A stretch of 48,069 bases of DNA from Lachnospiraceae bacterium (GTDB taxonomy: Bacteria; Bacillota; Clostridia; Lachnospirales; Lachnospiraceae). Position numbers and translations under genes: made by a program. Below are positions 7,810-14,800 of the stretch, piece after piece (positions within the stretch are counted from its first letter, which is position 1; the number at the start of each line of letters is the position of its first letter). Location of the stretch: the NCBI GenBank assembly GCA_900757145.1, contig CAAEMT010000041.1:1-48069 (forward strand), written 5' to 3'. The notes under the pieces are model-generated. The model was given only the letters and a program-made list of their open reading frames with translations. It had not been told where the DNA came from and did not search any database.

Positions 7810-9093
7810 TTAGTCATCTAGTTCCATATTTTTAAGCTCATTATCAATCATGTCTTCTGATATGTTTTTCCGCTTGAGGCGATGGCTTAAATACAGGTCT
7901 GCGAGATAATTGATGATCGCAACGACCGGAACACCAAGAAACATACCGATCACTCCGGCGAAGCTTCCGCCGACTGTGATCGCAAAAATGATCCACAGTG
8001 GTTTCATGCCTGTCGAGTCTCCGAGGATCTTCGGCCCCAGGATCAGACCGTCAAACTGCTGCAGGCAAAGAATCATAAATGCGAATCCGAGCGCCTGCAC
8101 AGGACTGATAAACAGTATAATGAGGATTCCCGGAATGGCTCCGATGAACGGACCGAAGTAGGGGATCATATTTGTTACGCCAACGATGATACTGATCAGC
8201 GGTGTGTACGGGAAACGGAAAATCGTCATCAGTATAAAGCACAGGATGCCAATGATCAGAGAATCGATAAACTTACCCACCACGAAGCTACTGAAAAGGC
8301 GGTTGCACTCGGAGAGTATCTCGTGGCAGGAGCTGATATATTTGCGCGGCAGGAATGCGTATATGAGCCTCCATGCGATGCGCATCATTCTCTTCTTATC
8401 ATACAGCATATAAACAGAGACGATCAGCGTGATCAGTACATTAACGATCCAGCTCGTGATCGACATAGACAGAGAATACAGCGCCGGAACCATATTTGCC
8501 GCGAAACTTTGCAGATAAGAGATGATGTTTGGCATCATATCTGTGAGAGGCTTGCTGATCTCGGCAATATCGAGCGACGGGAACTGTTCCTGAAGGTCGG
8601 TGAGAAGCTGGATAAGTGACGCATATCCTGTAGGAATATAATTGATAAAATCCGCAATATTCTTTGTAATCTCAGGTACGACAAACAGGAAAGTCAGCAC
8701 TACAAATCCGATTACGATTACGTACGTGATCAAAATAGAGATGATCGTATGTATGCTGTGTTTTACCTTTAAGTTTAATTTTTTAAAGATTCGATCGAAT
8801 GCCTGATAAAAGGCGTGAACCATCGGATTTAAGATGTAGGCGATCAGAGCTCCGAGAAAGAAGGGGCTTAAGATCGTGAAGATCTGACGGAACCAAGCTT
8901 TTGTCTTATCAATGTCAATGATGCATTTAAAAATAATCGCTGACAGTAAAACCATCACAATACCGTAAATACAAATGGTAAAATACTGATTGTTTTTGAT
9001 AAAACGCTGTCCTCTGCTGGTGTCTGATCCCGACATGGCTTTTTCTGCCTGCCGGAAAGTATCTTGTTCATTCATGTTTTGCTGCGAGGCCAT
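7810..9093 (-). CDS. AI-2E family transporter (PerM-type membrane protein)
   Basis: A 427-residue polytopic membrane protein of the AI-2E exporter/PerM family. A polar N-terminus (about 40 residues) is followed by TM segments: ICIYGIVMVLLSAIIF, IFTILSPFFLGALIAYILNP, a third near IHTIISILITYVIVIGFVV, then a long amphipathic extracytoplasmic region and four or five further TMs including the family's TNMIPYFGPFIGAIPG loop and VGGSFAGVIGMFLGVPV. Members have been linked to AI-2 export, Na+/H+ exchange or unknown solutes, so the substrate is open. ATG 9093 is chosen because AGAAAGGA lies 8 nt upstream; an in-frame ATG at 9159 lies upstream of the -10 (9131-9136) and cannot be in the main transcript. 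Confidence 0.88.
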   Translation of the reverse strand: MASQQNMNEQDTFRQAEKAMSGSDTSRGQRFIKNNQYFTICIYGIVMVLLSAIIFKCIIDIDKTKAWFRQIFTILSPFFLGALIAYILNPMVHAFYQAFDRIFKKLNLKVKHSIHTIISILITYVIVIGFVVLTFLFVVPEITKNIADFINYIPTGYASLIQLLTDLQEQFPSLDIAEISKPLTDMMPNIISYLQSFAANMVPALYSLSMSITSWIVNVLITLIVSVYMLYDKKRMMRIAWRLIYAFLPRKYISSCHEILSECNRLFSSFVVGKFIDSLIIGILCFILMTIFRFPYTPLISIIVGVTNMIPYFGPFIGAIPGILIILFISPVQALGFAFMILCLQQFDGLILGPKILGDSTGMKPLWIIFAITVGGSFAGVIGMFLGVPVVAIINYLADLYLSHRLKRKNISEDMIDNELKNMELDD

Positions 9094-9130
9094 ATACAAA
9101 TCCTTTCTATATATAAACATTATAGTCAAC

Positions 9131-9159
9131 AGTATAGTGGATTTCAAAGCAGTATTCAA
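9131..9159 (-). promoter_or_regulatory. Sigma-A promoter of the AI-2E family gene
   Basis: On the minus strand TTGAAT (9154-9159) and TATACT (9131-9136) have a 17-nt spacer, 38 nt upstream of the chosen start codon at 9093. Confidence 0.7.
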
Positions 9160-9262
9160 GTATAGGAATTATAAAATAAGCATAAAGAACCGCGCAAAAA
9201 TGGCGGTAAAAAAGGAATAAAAGAAAAAAATAAAAAAAATTAAAAAAATTTGAAAAAAGGGC

Positions 9263-9290
9263 TTGCATTTTGAAAAACTTATGCTATAAT
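9263..9290 (+). promoter_or_regulatory. Promoter of tRNA-Lys
   Basis: TTGCAT (9263-9268), a 16-nt spacer and TATAAT (9285-9290) lie 44 nt before the tRNA. The sequence upstream (9218-9262) is a long A-rich tract that could act as an UP element. Confidence 0.8.
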
Positions 9291-9334
9291 AAGTCTTGCT
9301 TGTGAGGAACAAGCGAAACAAAACAAAATAATAA

Positions 9335-9407
9335 GCGCGATTAGCTCAGTTGGTAGAGCACCTGACTCTTAATCAGGGTGTCCAGGGTTCGAGCCCCTGA
9401 TCGCGCA
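9335..9407 (+). tRNA. tRNA-Lys (anticodon CTT)
   Basis: A complete 73-nt cloverleaf. The acceptor stem GCGCGAT (9335-9341) pairs with ATCGCGC (9400-9406), with discriminator A at 9407. The D arm has AGCTCAGTTGGTAGAGC. The anticodon stem CCTGA/TCAGG encloses loop CTCTTAA, giving anticodon CTT at 9368-9370, and the T arm is CAGGG-TTCGAGC-CCCTG. The 3' CCA is not encoded. It reads Lys AAG codons. It stands alone, with its own promoter and terminator. Confidence 0.97.
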
Positions 9408-9414
9408 CTGAAAG

Positions 9415-9456
9415 CACTGTTTTTGGCAGCTTGACTGCCGGGGACGGTGTTTTTAT
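9415..9456 (+). terminator. Terminator after tRNA-Lys
   Basis: CACTGT (9415-9420) pairs with ACGGTG (9444-9449), including one G-T pair. Inside it GGCAG (9425-9429) pairs with CTGCC (9435-9439). A T5 run follows the stem. Confidence 0.75.
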
Positions 9457-9536
9457 TTTGCCCGCATGTAAAATATACTCCTCAAACCGAAAACTCCGTC
9501 ATATAATATGCTGATGAAAATTGTTGTGAGGCTTTT

Positions 9537-10313
9537 ATGGGCAATCCAGAAGGAAAAGATGAAAAAGCAGGGATTAAGATAGTTCAGTACGTTATGCTGG
9601 CAGCTCTTTTTGCCGCATCCTTTTTTCTTCCGCGCTATGCGGCACGGATGCAGGTACAGGAAACAGCAAAGTATTCGGATGGGAAATCGTCCGGTGTGCA
9701 GTCAGACTCGCAGGAGAATAGCTTAGGAGAAAAGGGAACAATCGTTTTAGACAGCGGGCACGGCGGCGCCGATCCGGGCATGGTGGGTGTAAGCGGAACA
9801 GAGGAAAAAACGCTGAATCTAATCTATACGAAGAAGATTGCTGCTTTACTGGAGCAGGCAGGATACCGTGTTGTGCTGACACGTAATTCAGATACGGGAC
9901 TATATGATGAAAATGAATCGAATAAAAAAGCGCAGGATATGCAGCGCAGATGCGAGATTATAGAAAGAGAAGATCCGATTTTGACGCTGAGTATTCATCA
10001 GAACAGCTATCCGCAGGATGCTTCTGTGCGCGGACCGCAGGTTTTTTATTATGAACATTCAAAAGAAGGAGAAAAACTTGCGACGTGCATTCAGGACAGT
10101 ATGAATAAGCAGCTTGAGGTAGCGCGTCCGCGCGTTCAGAAAGGAAATTCGACATATTACATATTAAAACGCTCTAAGGCAGTGACGGTGATTGTCGAGT
10201 GCGGTTTTCTCACAAATCCGCAGGAAGAAGCGCTTTTGCAGGAGGAAGAATATCAGGATCGTATGGCGCAGGCAGTGTGCGATGGGGTGATGGAGTATTT
10301 GGGGAATGATTGA
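9537..10313 (+). CDS. N-acetylmuramoyl-L-alanine amidase, CwlD-like (Amidase_3)
   Basis: A 258-residue zinc amidase with an N-terminal membrane anchor (IVQYVMLAALFAASFFLP, about 15-32), a 35-residue polar linker, and an Amidase_3 domain. Zinc ligands are H75 (DSGHGGADPG), E90 (TEEKTLNL) and H155 (LSIHQNSYP); the catalytic Glu is E222 (VIVECGFLTN). It would release peptide side chains from muramic acid outside the membrane. The single domain, length and absence of wall-binding repeats fit CwlD, which with PdaA makes muramic-delta-lactam in the spore cortex. A vegetative role cannot be excluded. GTGAGG lies 9 nt before the ATG. Confidence 0.85.
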   Translation: MGNPEGKDEKAGIKIVQYVMLAALFAASFFLPRYAARMQVQETAKYSDGKSSGVQSDSQENSLGEKGTIVLDSGHGGADPGMVGVSGTEEKTLNLIYTKKIAALLEQAGYRVVLTRNSDTGLYDENESNKKAQDMQRRCEIIEREDPILTLSIHQNSYPQDASVRGPQVFYYEHSKEGEKLATCIQDSMNKQLEVARPRVQKGNSTYYILKRSKAVTVIVECGFLTNPQEEALLQEEEYQDRMAQAVCDGVMEYLGND

Positions 10314-10391
10314 GATCATGCTGATATTTGATATGTTATTGTTTTATAATGCGTAACGCAGATTAGAACTGAGCCTTGCGGAATGAAACAG

Positions 10392-10439
10392 TTGACAAAC
10401 TTATAAAATAGAGATACCACAAAGGTATCAAATGATACC
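10392..10439 (+). promoter_or_regulatory. Promoter and three-half-site operator of the decayed TA locus
   Basis: TTGACA at 10392-10397 is followed by alternating half-sites: GATACC (10413-10418), GGTATC (10424-10429) and GATACC (10434-10439). The first two form a perfect palindrome with a 5-nt centre where the -10 should be. Such overlap is usual for autoregulated toxin-antitoxin operons. The sites remain although the genes behind them are broken. Confidence 0.55.
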
Positions 10440-10456
10440 AAAGCAGAGGATGTAAT

Positions 10457-10743
10457 TTGGCTGAAGAGGCAAAAACCAGAATAGAAAGTGAGATAGACGT
10501 TAAGGTATATATTCAAAACTTAAATTTGCTCTTCATAATGGAGCAAAAATTGACTTTCAAGTAAAGCGGTTTGTCGATGAAAAGCGTAATGAGAGATACA
10601 CAAATCAGTATACAGTAAACAGATTATTCCCTGCTGAAAATCCGGTTGATGCCTTAAGGCGTGAATTACTGACTCTTTCTATAGAAGAATATATGCAGAC
10701 TGTTAAAGATACCAGATTCCCGAAAAGAAGTGGCTCATGGTAA
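10457..10743 (+). pseudogene. Frameshifted partner gene of the Panacea antitoxin (putative toxin remnant)
   Basis: A TTG at 10457 with AGAGGA 6 nt upstream opens a frame reading AEEAKTRIESEIDVKVYIQNL. The sense then continues in another frame from about 10525: FALHNGAKIDFQVKRFVDEK, on through YTVNRLFPAENPVDALRREL to VKDTRFPKRS, ending at 10743. The original frame stops at 10562. So one shift at about 10520-10525 splits a single reading frame, and the end appears cut and fused to the next gene. I do not recognise the family; the position before a Panacea-domain gene suggests the toxin or a third component. Not functional as it stands. Confidence 0.55.
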
Positions 10744-11203
10744 TGCGGATCTATCTTTGGATAAAGTTGTAGATGTCATAAGATATTTTGCGTCATCGAA
10801 GAATGTGACTAATCTTTATAAAGTAAAATTAATGAAGCTCATGTGGTATGCGGATGCTTTGGCATATAAAAAAAGAGGATTTGCTATTACCGGATTGGTG
10901 TATCAGGCGCTTCCGATGGGAGCAGTACCTGTGGGACATGGTTCGATCATAGATTTAAAAGATGTTCCTTGTGAAGAAGTCGATATAGGAGAAACAAGCG
11001 CATATCATTTTTCTTTAACTGGAGAGAAGAATTTTTCGGCTTTATCCAAAGAAGAAAAAGATATTCTGGATTTTGTCATAGAATAGCTAGGAAAGATGAG
11101 TAAAAATGAGATTATAGATTTCATGCATAAAGAACGGGCATATGTTGAAACTGCTCCCAGAGATGTTATACAATTTAAATATGCAGAATATCTGCAGATC
11201 TAG
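10730..11203 (+). pseudogene. Panacea-domain (SocA-like, DUF4065) antitoxin, broken by an in-frame stop
   Basis: From GTG 10730 the frame encodes a Panacea/DUF4065 domain: SLDKVVDVIRYFASS, LYKVKLMKLMWYADALAYKK, and GLVYQALPMGAVPVGH. TAG at 11084-11086 ends it, but the same frame continues without a further stop to 11203 (LGKMSKNEIIDFMHKERAYV, then DVIQFKYAEYLQI), the normal end of the domain. The product is therefore cut about 38 residues short unless the amber codon is read through. The N-terminus also lacks a proper start region, since GTG 10730 lies inside the upstream remnant. Panacea proteins neutralise diverse toxins. Both halves of this locus are damaged. Confidence 0.75.
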
Positions 11204-11231
11204 CATTTACAGGTAAATGACAGATAACAAA

Positions 11232-11266
11232 GTAAGAGCCAGCTAATCTGGCTCTTACGTATTTTT
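11232..11266. terminator. Terminator between the TA remnant and the S1 protein
   Basis: GTAAGAGCCAG (11232-11242) pairs perfectly with CTGGCTCTTAC (11248-11258). ATTTTT follows on the plus strand. It ends 6 nt from the stop of the minus-strand S1 gene. Confidence 0.75.
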
Positions 11267-12212
11267 AAAGCTTAATATTTTTAAACAGTGACGCCAGTGA
11301 AGTCGTTGCAGCTTCCGTCTCCGGCAGCTCAAATGTCTCTTCCTCGATCTCCGCTGCGGCTACGTCTTCAAGCGCTTTCATGCTCAGGCTGATCTTGCCG
11401 TCTTTTACTGCGATGATCTTGACTTTGACTTTCTGACCTTCTTCCAGAACTGCCTTCGGATGCTTGATGCGCTGCTGGCTGATCTGGGATATGTGTACGA
11501 GACCGGAAAGTCCGTTGCCGAGATTTACGAATGCGCCGTAAGGCATCAGAGATTCGACAGTTCCTTCTGTGACAAGACCTACCTGCACGTTTGAGATACG
11601 CGCTTTGCGCGCTTCCTCTTCTTTTTCACGCAGGATTTCTCTTGCAGAGAGGACAAGCTTTTTGTCTTCCGGATCAGCAGTGATGACGCGGACCTCGATC
11701 TCACGTCCTACCCATGCGTCAAGGTCTTCTACGTAAGTAAGGGAGAGCTTTGATGCCGGGATAAATCCCCGGATACCTTCTACATAAGCCGTTACTCCGC
11801 TCTTTACTGCCTCGCTGATCTTGACTGTGATATTGGACTGCTCTTTTTCAAGCTGCACGAGACGTTCCCAGCCAAGTACGGCGGCGGCAGCCTTGAGCGA
11901 GAGCTGAATGCGTCCCTGCGCGTTGTCCCGGCGGATCACAGTTGCGGAAACTTCCTGGCCGACTTCAAAATCATGGAAGGTAAAGGACGGATCATCGCTT
12001 GCATCGCTTAAGCGGATCACTCCGTCTGTGTAGATGCCAAGATCAACGGTCAGCTCTTCATCCGATACGCCGATGATCGTTCCGGTAAGAATATCGCCCT
12101 CGTGGATCGGTTTCATGGAAGCAGTGATCGCTTCCTCGTAATCTGCCATCGTCTCTGTCGGAACTGTCTCTGGCTCCTGCGCTACTGGTGTTGTCATGTT
12201 TTCTTCATTCAT
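11265..12212 (-). CDS. S1 RNA-binding domain protein (ribosomal protein S1-like)
   Basis: A 315-residue protein with an acidic N-terminal tail and three S1/OB domains: about 35-110 (GDILTGTIIGVSDEELTVDL), 122-200 (weaker, AYVEGIRGFIPASKLS) and 205-285 (VGLVTEGTVESLMPYGAFVN, then GLSGLVHISQIS). S1-type proteins bind mRNA on the 30S subunit and help unstructured or weakly initiated messages. Firmicutes carry shortened S1 homologues, and three or four domains is usual there, so this may be the RpsA homologue or a related general RNA-binding protein. ATG 12212 has GGAGG 10 nt upstream. It is a single-gene unit facing the TA remnant. Confidence 0.85.
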   Translation of the reverse strand: MNEENMTTPVAQEPETVPTETMADYEEAITASMKPIHEGDILTGTIIGVSDEELTVDLGIYTDGVIRLSDASDDPSFTFHDFEVGQEVSATVIRRDNAQGRIQLSLKAAAAVLGWERLVQLEKEQSNITVKISEAVKSGVTAYVEGIRGFIPASKLSLTYVEDLDAWVGREIEVRVITADPEDKKLVLSAREILREKEEEARKARISNVQVGLVTEGTVESLMPYGAFVNLGNGLSGLVHISQISQQRIKHPKAVLEEGQKVKVKIIAVKDGKISLSMKALEDVAAAEIEEETFELPETEAATTSLASLFKNIKL

Positions 12213-12282
12213 TTTTCTTTTCCTCCGTTCGAAGTATATAGTGCCATTTTAGCACAGATGTGGATTTTTGAACACGGCAAAC

Positions 12283-12472
12283 ACGAAAAAATTTAACAGT
12301 TCAGCCATTACGCCGCAGACACGTCCTGCGGACTTCACGCTGCTTTGCAGCTTTCGTCTGCGCCTATGGCAGAGCGCCATATGTCAAAAAAGATACAGAT
12401 ACTGTTCTGAAAGCAAGCTCTTTCACAGTATCTGTATCTTTTTGCCGCATGGCTGAACTGTTACGAAAAAAT
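12283..12472. mobile_element. MITE-like palindromic element with flanking direct repeats
   Basis: A 15-bp TAACAGTTCAGCCAT (12294-12308) is mirrored exactly at 12449-12463. Outside lie 10-bp direct repeats ACGAAAAAAT (12283-12292 and 12463-12472), as a target-site duplication would leave. Inside is a chain of hairpins: CCGCAG/CTGCGG, GCTGC-TTT-GCAGC, TGGC/GCCA, and a long one pairing AAAAAGATACAGATACTGT (12390-12408) with its complement (12428-12446). There is no ORF. It sits between the divergent S1 and sua5 genes. Origin by transposition is an inference from the end structure. Confidence 0.6.
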
Positions 12473-12483
12473 CATGAAAATGG

Positions 12484-12512
12484 TTTCAAAATAGGGCGTA
12501 AAGTGGTATACT
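12484..12512 (+). promoter_or_regulatory. Extended -10 promoter of the sua5 operon
   Basis: TGGTATACT (12504-12512) is an extended -10, with a weak -35 TTTCAA (12484-12489) 17 nt before it. It abuts an upstream ATG at 12513, so that ATG would lie before the transcription start. Confidence 0.55.
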
Positions 12513-12536
12513 ATGTCAGAAAGGTGGAGAAGGCTT

Positions 12537-13586
12537 ATGGAGACGGCTATGGAAGTCATGCGAGACGGTGTGAAAGAAGAGGGGATACGCCGCGCAGGTG
12601 AGATCTTAAAACGAGGAGGTCTGGTCGCATTTCCGACAGAGACAGTATACGGTCTTGGAGCAAATGCGCTTGATGAGGCCGCGTCAGCGAAGATTTACAG
12701 TGCAAAGGGGCGTCCTTCCGATAATCCTCTGATCGTGCATATTGCAGACTGGGATGCGATTTACCGGATCGCGGAAGAGGTGCCTGCGCAGGCGAAAATG
12801 CTGGCGGATGCGTTCTGGCCGGGACCGCTTACAATGATCCTTAAGAAGTCATCTCAGGTACCGCTTGGTACGACGGGCGGCCTGGATACAGTGGCTGTTC
12901 GTATGCCTGCAAATGAGGTGGCGCGCGAACTGATCCGCGCAGGAGGCGGATATGTAGCTGCTCCGAGTGCGAATACTTCGGGCAGACCAAGTCCGACGAC
13001 AGCACAGCACGTTGCGCAGGATATGAACGGCGTGATCGATATGATCATTGACGGAGGAGATGCGGATATTGGACTGGAATCAACGATTGTTGATCTCACA
13101 GAGCATATCCCGACGATCCTGCGTCCCGGTTATATCAATAAAGACATGTTGGAAGCGGTGGTAGGCAGAGCAGAAATGGATAAAGGTCTGATTTCTGACA
13201 ATGCTGATATACGTCCGAAAGCACCGGGGATGAAGTATCGTCATTATGCGCCGAAGGCTCAGCTTTTTATTGTCGAAGGAGAGATGGAGCGTGTACGGGA
13301 AAAGATCAACGAGCTTACAGCACAGCATCTGCAAAGCGGAGAGCGCGTTGGCGTGATCGGAACGGATGAGTCAGCATCGTGTTACAGAAACGGTATTGTG
13401 AAATCGATCGGATCGAGACAGGACGAAAATTCGATCGCCCATCATCTGTATGGAATTTTAAGAGAATTCGATGAGATGGATGTTACGGTAATCTATTCAG
13501 AATCGTTTGATACGCCGCAGATGGGGCAGGCGATCATGAACCGTTTGATCAAGGCGGCGGGGCACCAGATTATTCCGGCGCAGTAA
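12537..13586 (+). CDS. L-threonylcarbamoyladenylate synthase (Sua5/YwlC type)
   Basis: Makes threonylcarbamoyl-AMP from Thr, bicarbonate and ATP, the first step of t6A37 formation in ANN-reading tRNAs. The 349-residue protein has an N-terminal YrdC domain (LKRGGLVAFPTETVYGLGAN, KIYSAKGRPSDNPLIVHI, SANTSGRPSPT, GLESTIVDL) and the C-terminal Sua5 domain (KAPGMKYRHYAPKAQL through SESFDTPQMGQAIMNRLIKAAG). ATG 12537 is preferred: GGTGGAG lies 9 nt upstream, and the alternative ATG 12513 directly follows the -10 box. Followed after 30 nt by a phosphatase-like gene and then upp, matching the ywlC-ywlE-upp neighbourhood of Bacillus. Confidence 0.92.
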   Translation: METAMEVMRDGVKEEGIRRAGEILKRGGLVAFPTETVYGLGANALDEAASAKIYSAKGRPSDNPLIVHIADWDAIYRIAEEVPAQAKMLADAFWPGPLTMILKKSSQVPLGTTGGLDTVAVRMPANEVARELIRAGGGYVAAPSANTSGRPSPTTAQHVAQDMNGVIDMIIDGGDADIGLESTIVDLTEHIPTILRPGYINKDMLEAVVGRAEMDKGLISDNADIRPKAPGMKYRHYAPKAQLFIVEGEMERVREKINELTAQHLQSGERVGVIGTDESASCYRNGIVKSIGSRQDENSIAHHLYGILREFDEMDVTVIYSESFDTPQMGQAIMNRLIKAAGHQIIPAQ

Positions 13587-13616
13587 GGCGTATTTTGAGG
13601 ACAAGGAGCAAAGACA

Positions 13617-14081
13617 TTGAAGAAGTACGATAGACTGATTTTTGTAAGTAATGGGGATACGGCTGAGGGACCGATGGCGGAAGCTATTCTGCGCAGCAAA
13701 TATCTGTTGGAGGAGCTTACCGTCCTGTCAAAAGGTGTGGTTGTACTGTTCCCGGAACCGATCAATCCAAAGGCAGAGGCTGTGCTTGTCAGCAACGGTC
13801 TGACGATGAAGGAGCATATGAGTGATCCTCTCGTTCAGGAGGACTTTGATGACAGAACGCTTGTTATGGCAGTAAGCGAGAGCGTCAGGCAGAAAGTGAT
13901 CAGTGATTTTGAGGTAGATGGATCAAGGATCTATGTGCTGAATCAGTACGTCGGCGAAGCATGGGAGGTTATGGATCCATATGGCGGGGCATTAGTAGAT
14001 TACGGTCAGTGTTTTGCCCAGCTTGATGGTCTGATAACAAAATTGGTAGTACAATTAAATGAAGAGGAGTTGATGAACTAA
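13617..14081 (+). CDS. Low-molecular-weight phosphatase homologue lacking the catalytic P-loop (pseudoenzyme)
   Basis: A 154-residue protein in the position of YwlE, a protein-arginine phosphatase. The fold signs are present: a hydrophobic strand, a loop followed by PMAEAIL, and C-terminal VMDPYGGALVDY with the general-acid Asp (D120). The P-loop, normally C-x5-R-S, reads SNGDTAEG: the nucleophile is Ser11, the Arg is Glu17 and the final Ser is Gly18. It cannot use the normal phosphocysteine mechanism, so it may act as a binding or regulatory protein. The start is TTG 13617 with AAGGAG 8 nt upstream. Its stop overlaps the upp start by one base (TAATG). Confidence 0.75.
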   Translation: MKKYDRLIFVSNGDTAEGPMAEAILRSKYLLEELTVLSKGVVVLFPEPINPKAEAVLVSNGLTMKEHMSDPLVQEDFDDRTLVMAVSESVRQKVISDFEVDGSRIYVLNQYVGEAWEVMDPYGGALVDYGQCFAQLDGLITKLVVQLNEEELMN

Positions 14082-14710
14082 TGCAGAAAGTAATGGTTAT
14101 GGATCATCCGCTGATCCAACACAAAATCGGCCTGATCCGCAGATGCGATACAGGCTCCAGAGATTTCAGAGCATTGATTGGTGAGATCGCAATGTATATG
14201 TGCTATGAGGCGACACGGGATCTGAAGCTTCAGGATGTGGAGATCGAGACGCCTATCTGCAAAACGACAGTAAAGGAATTAAGCGGAAAAAAGCTGGCAG
14301 TCGTTCCGATCTTGAGAGCCGGACTTGGTATGGTAGAAGGTATGCTGGCTATGATTCCGGCAGCAAAAGTAGGACATATCGGTTTATACCGTGATCCTGA
14401 GACTTTAAAGCCGGTAGAGTATTTCTGTAAGCTTCCGGCTGATTCCGGTGACAGAGAGATCTTTGTGGTAGATCCGATGCTGGCGACGGGAGGTTCTGCT
14501 ATTGCGGCGATTCAGATGCTCAAAGACAAAGGAGTAAAGAACATCCGTTTCATGTGCATTATCGCAGCTCCGGAGGGCGTTGAGGCAATGAAAGAAGCTC
14601 ATCCGGATGTTGATATTTATATCGGCGCTCTTGATGATCATTTAAATGAGCACGGATATATCGTACCGGGACTTGGTGATGCCGGGGATCGTATTTTCGG
14701 TACAAAATAG
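14081..14710 (+). CDS. upp: Uracil phosphoribosyltransferase
   Basis: A 209-residue type I phosphoribosyltransferase that makes UMP from uracil and PRPP. The PRPP-binding loop is VVDPMLATGGSAIAAI (about 130-145). The uracil site is near the C-terminus (DHLNEHGYIVPGLGDAGDR). The N-terminal VMDHPLIQHKIGLIR is diagnostic. GAGGAG lies within the 3' end of the previous gene, and the genes overlap by one base, so expression is coupled to the sua5 unit. A terminator begins 53 nt after the stop. Confidence 0.96.
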   Translation: MQKVMVMDHPLIQHKIGLIRRCDTGSRDFRALIGEIAMYMCYEATRDLKLQDVEIETPICKTTVKELSGKKLAVVPILRAGLGMVEGMLAMIPAAKVGHIGLYRDPETLKPVEYFCKLPADSGDREIFVVDPMLATGGSAIAAIQMLKDKGVKNIRFMCIIAAPEGVEAMKEAHPDVDIYIGALDDHLNEHGYIVPGLGDAGDRIFGTK

Positions 14711-14763
14711 CTGTCAGACAGAGCGGCAAATACAGGTTCTGCGCTTATGGCGAAGCTGTATGT

Positions 14764-14793
14764 GGAGGTGTATTATACTGCACCTCCTTTTTA
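14764..14793 (+). terminator. Terminator of the sua5-upp operon
   Basis: GGAGGTG (14764-14770) pairs with CACCTCC (14781-14787), followed by TTTTTAT. The opposing ATPase gene ends at 14801, so the region is shared by convergent genes. Confidence 0.75.
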
Positions 14794-14800
14794 TATTTCG

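Noticed and set aside
9335..9407. Integration (att) site at the tRNA 3' end
   Set aside because: No repeat of the tRNA 3' end and no integrase occur in the window.
11084..11086. Pyrrolysine or programmed read-through at the TAG
   Set aside because: The preceding gene is also broken by a frameshift and fusion, so simple decay explains the stop better.
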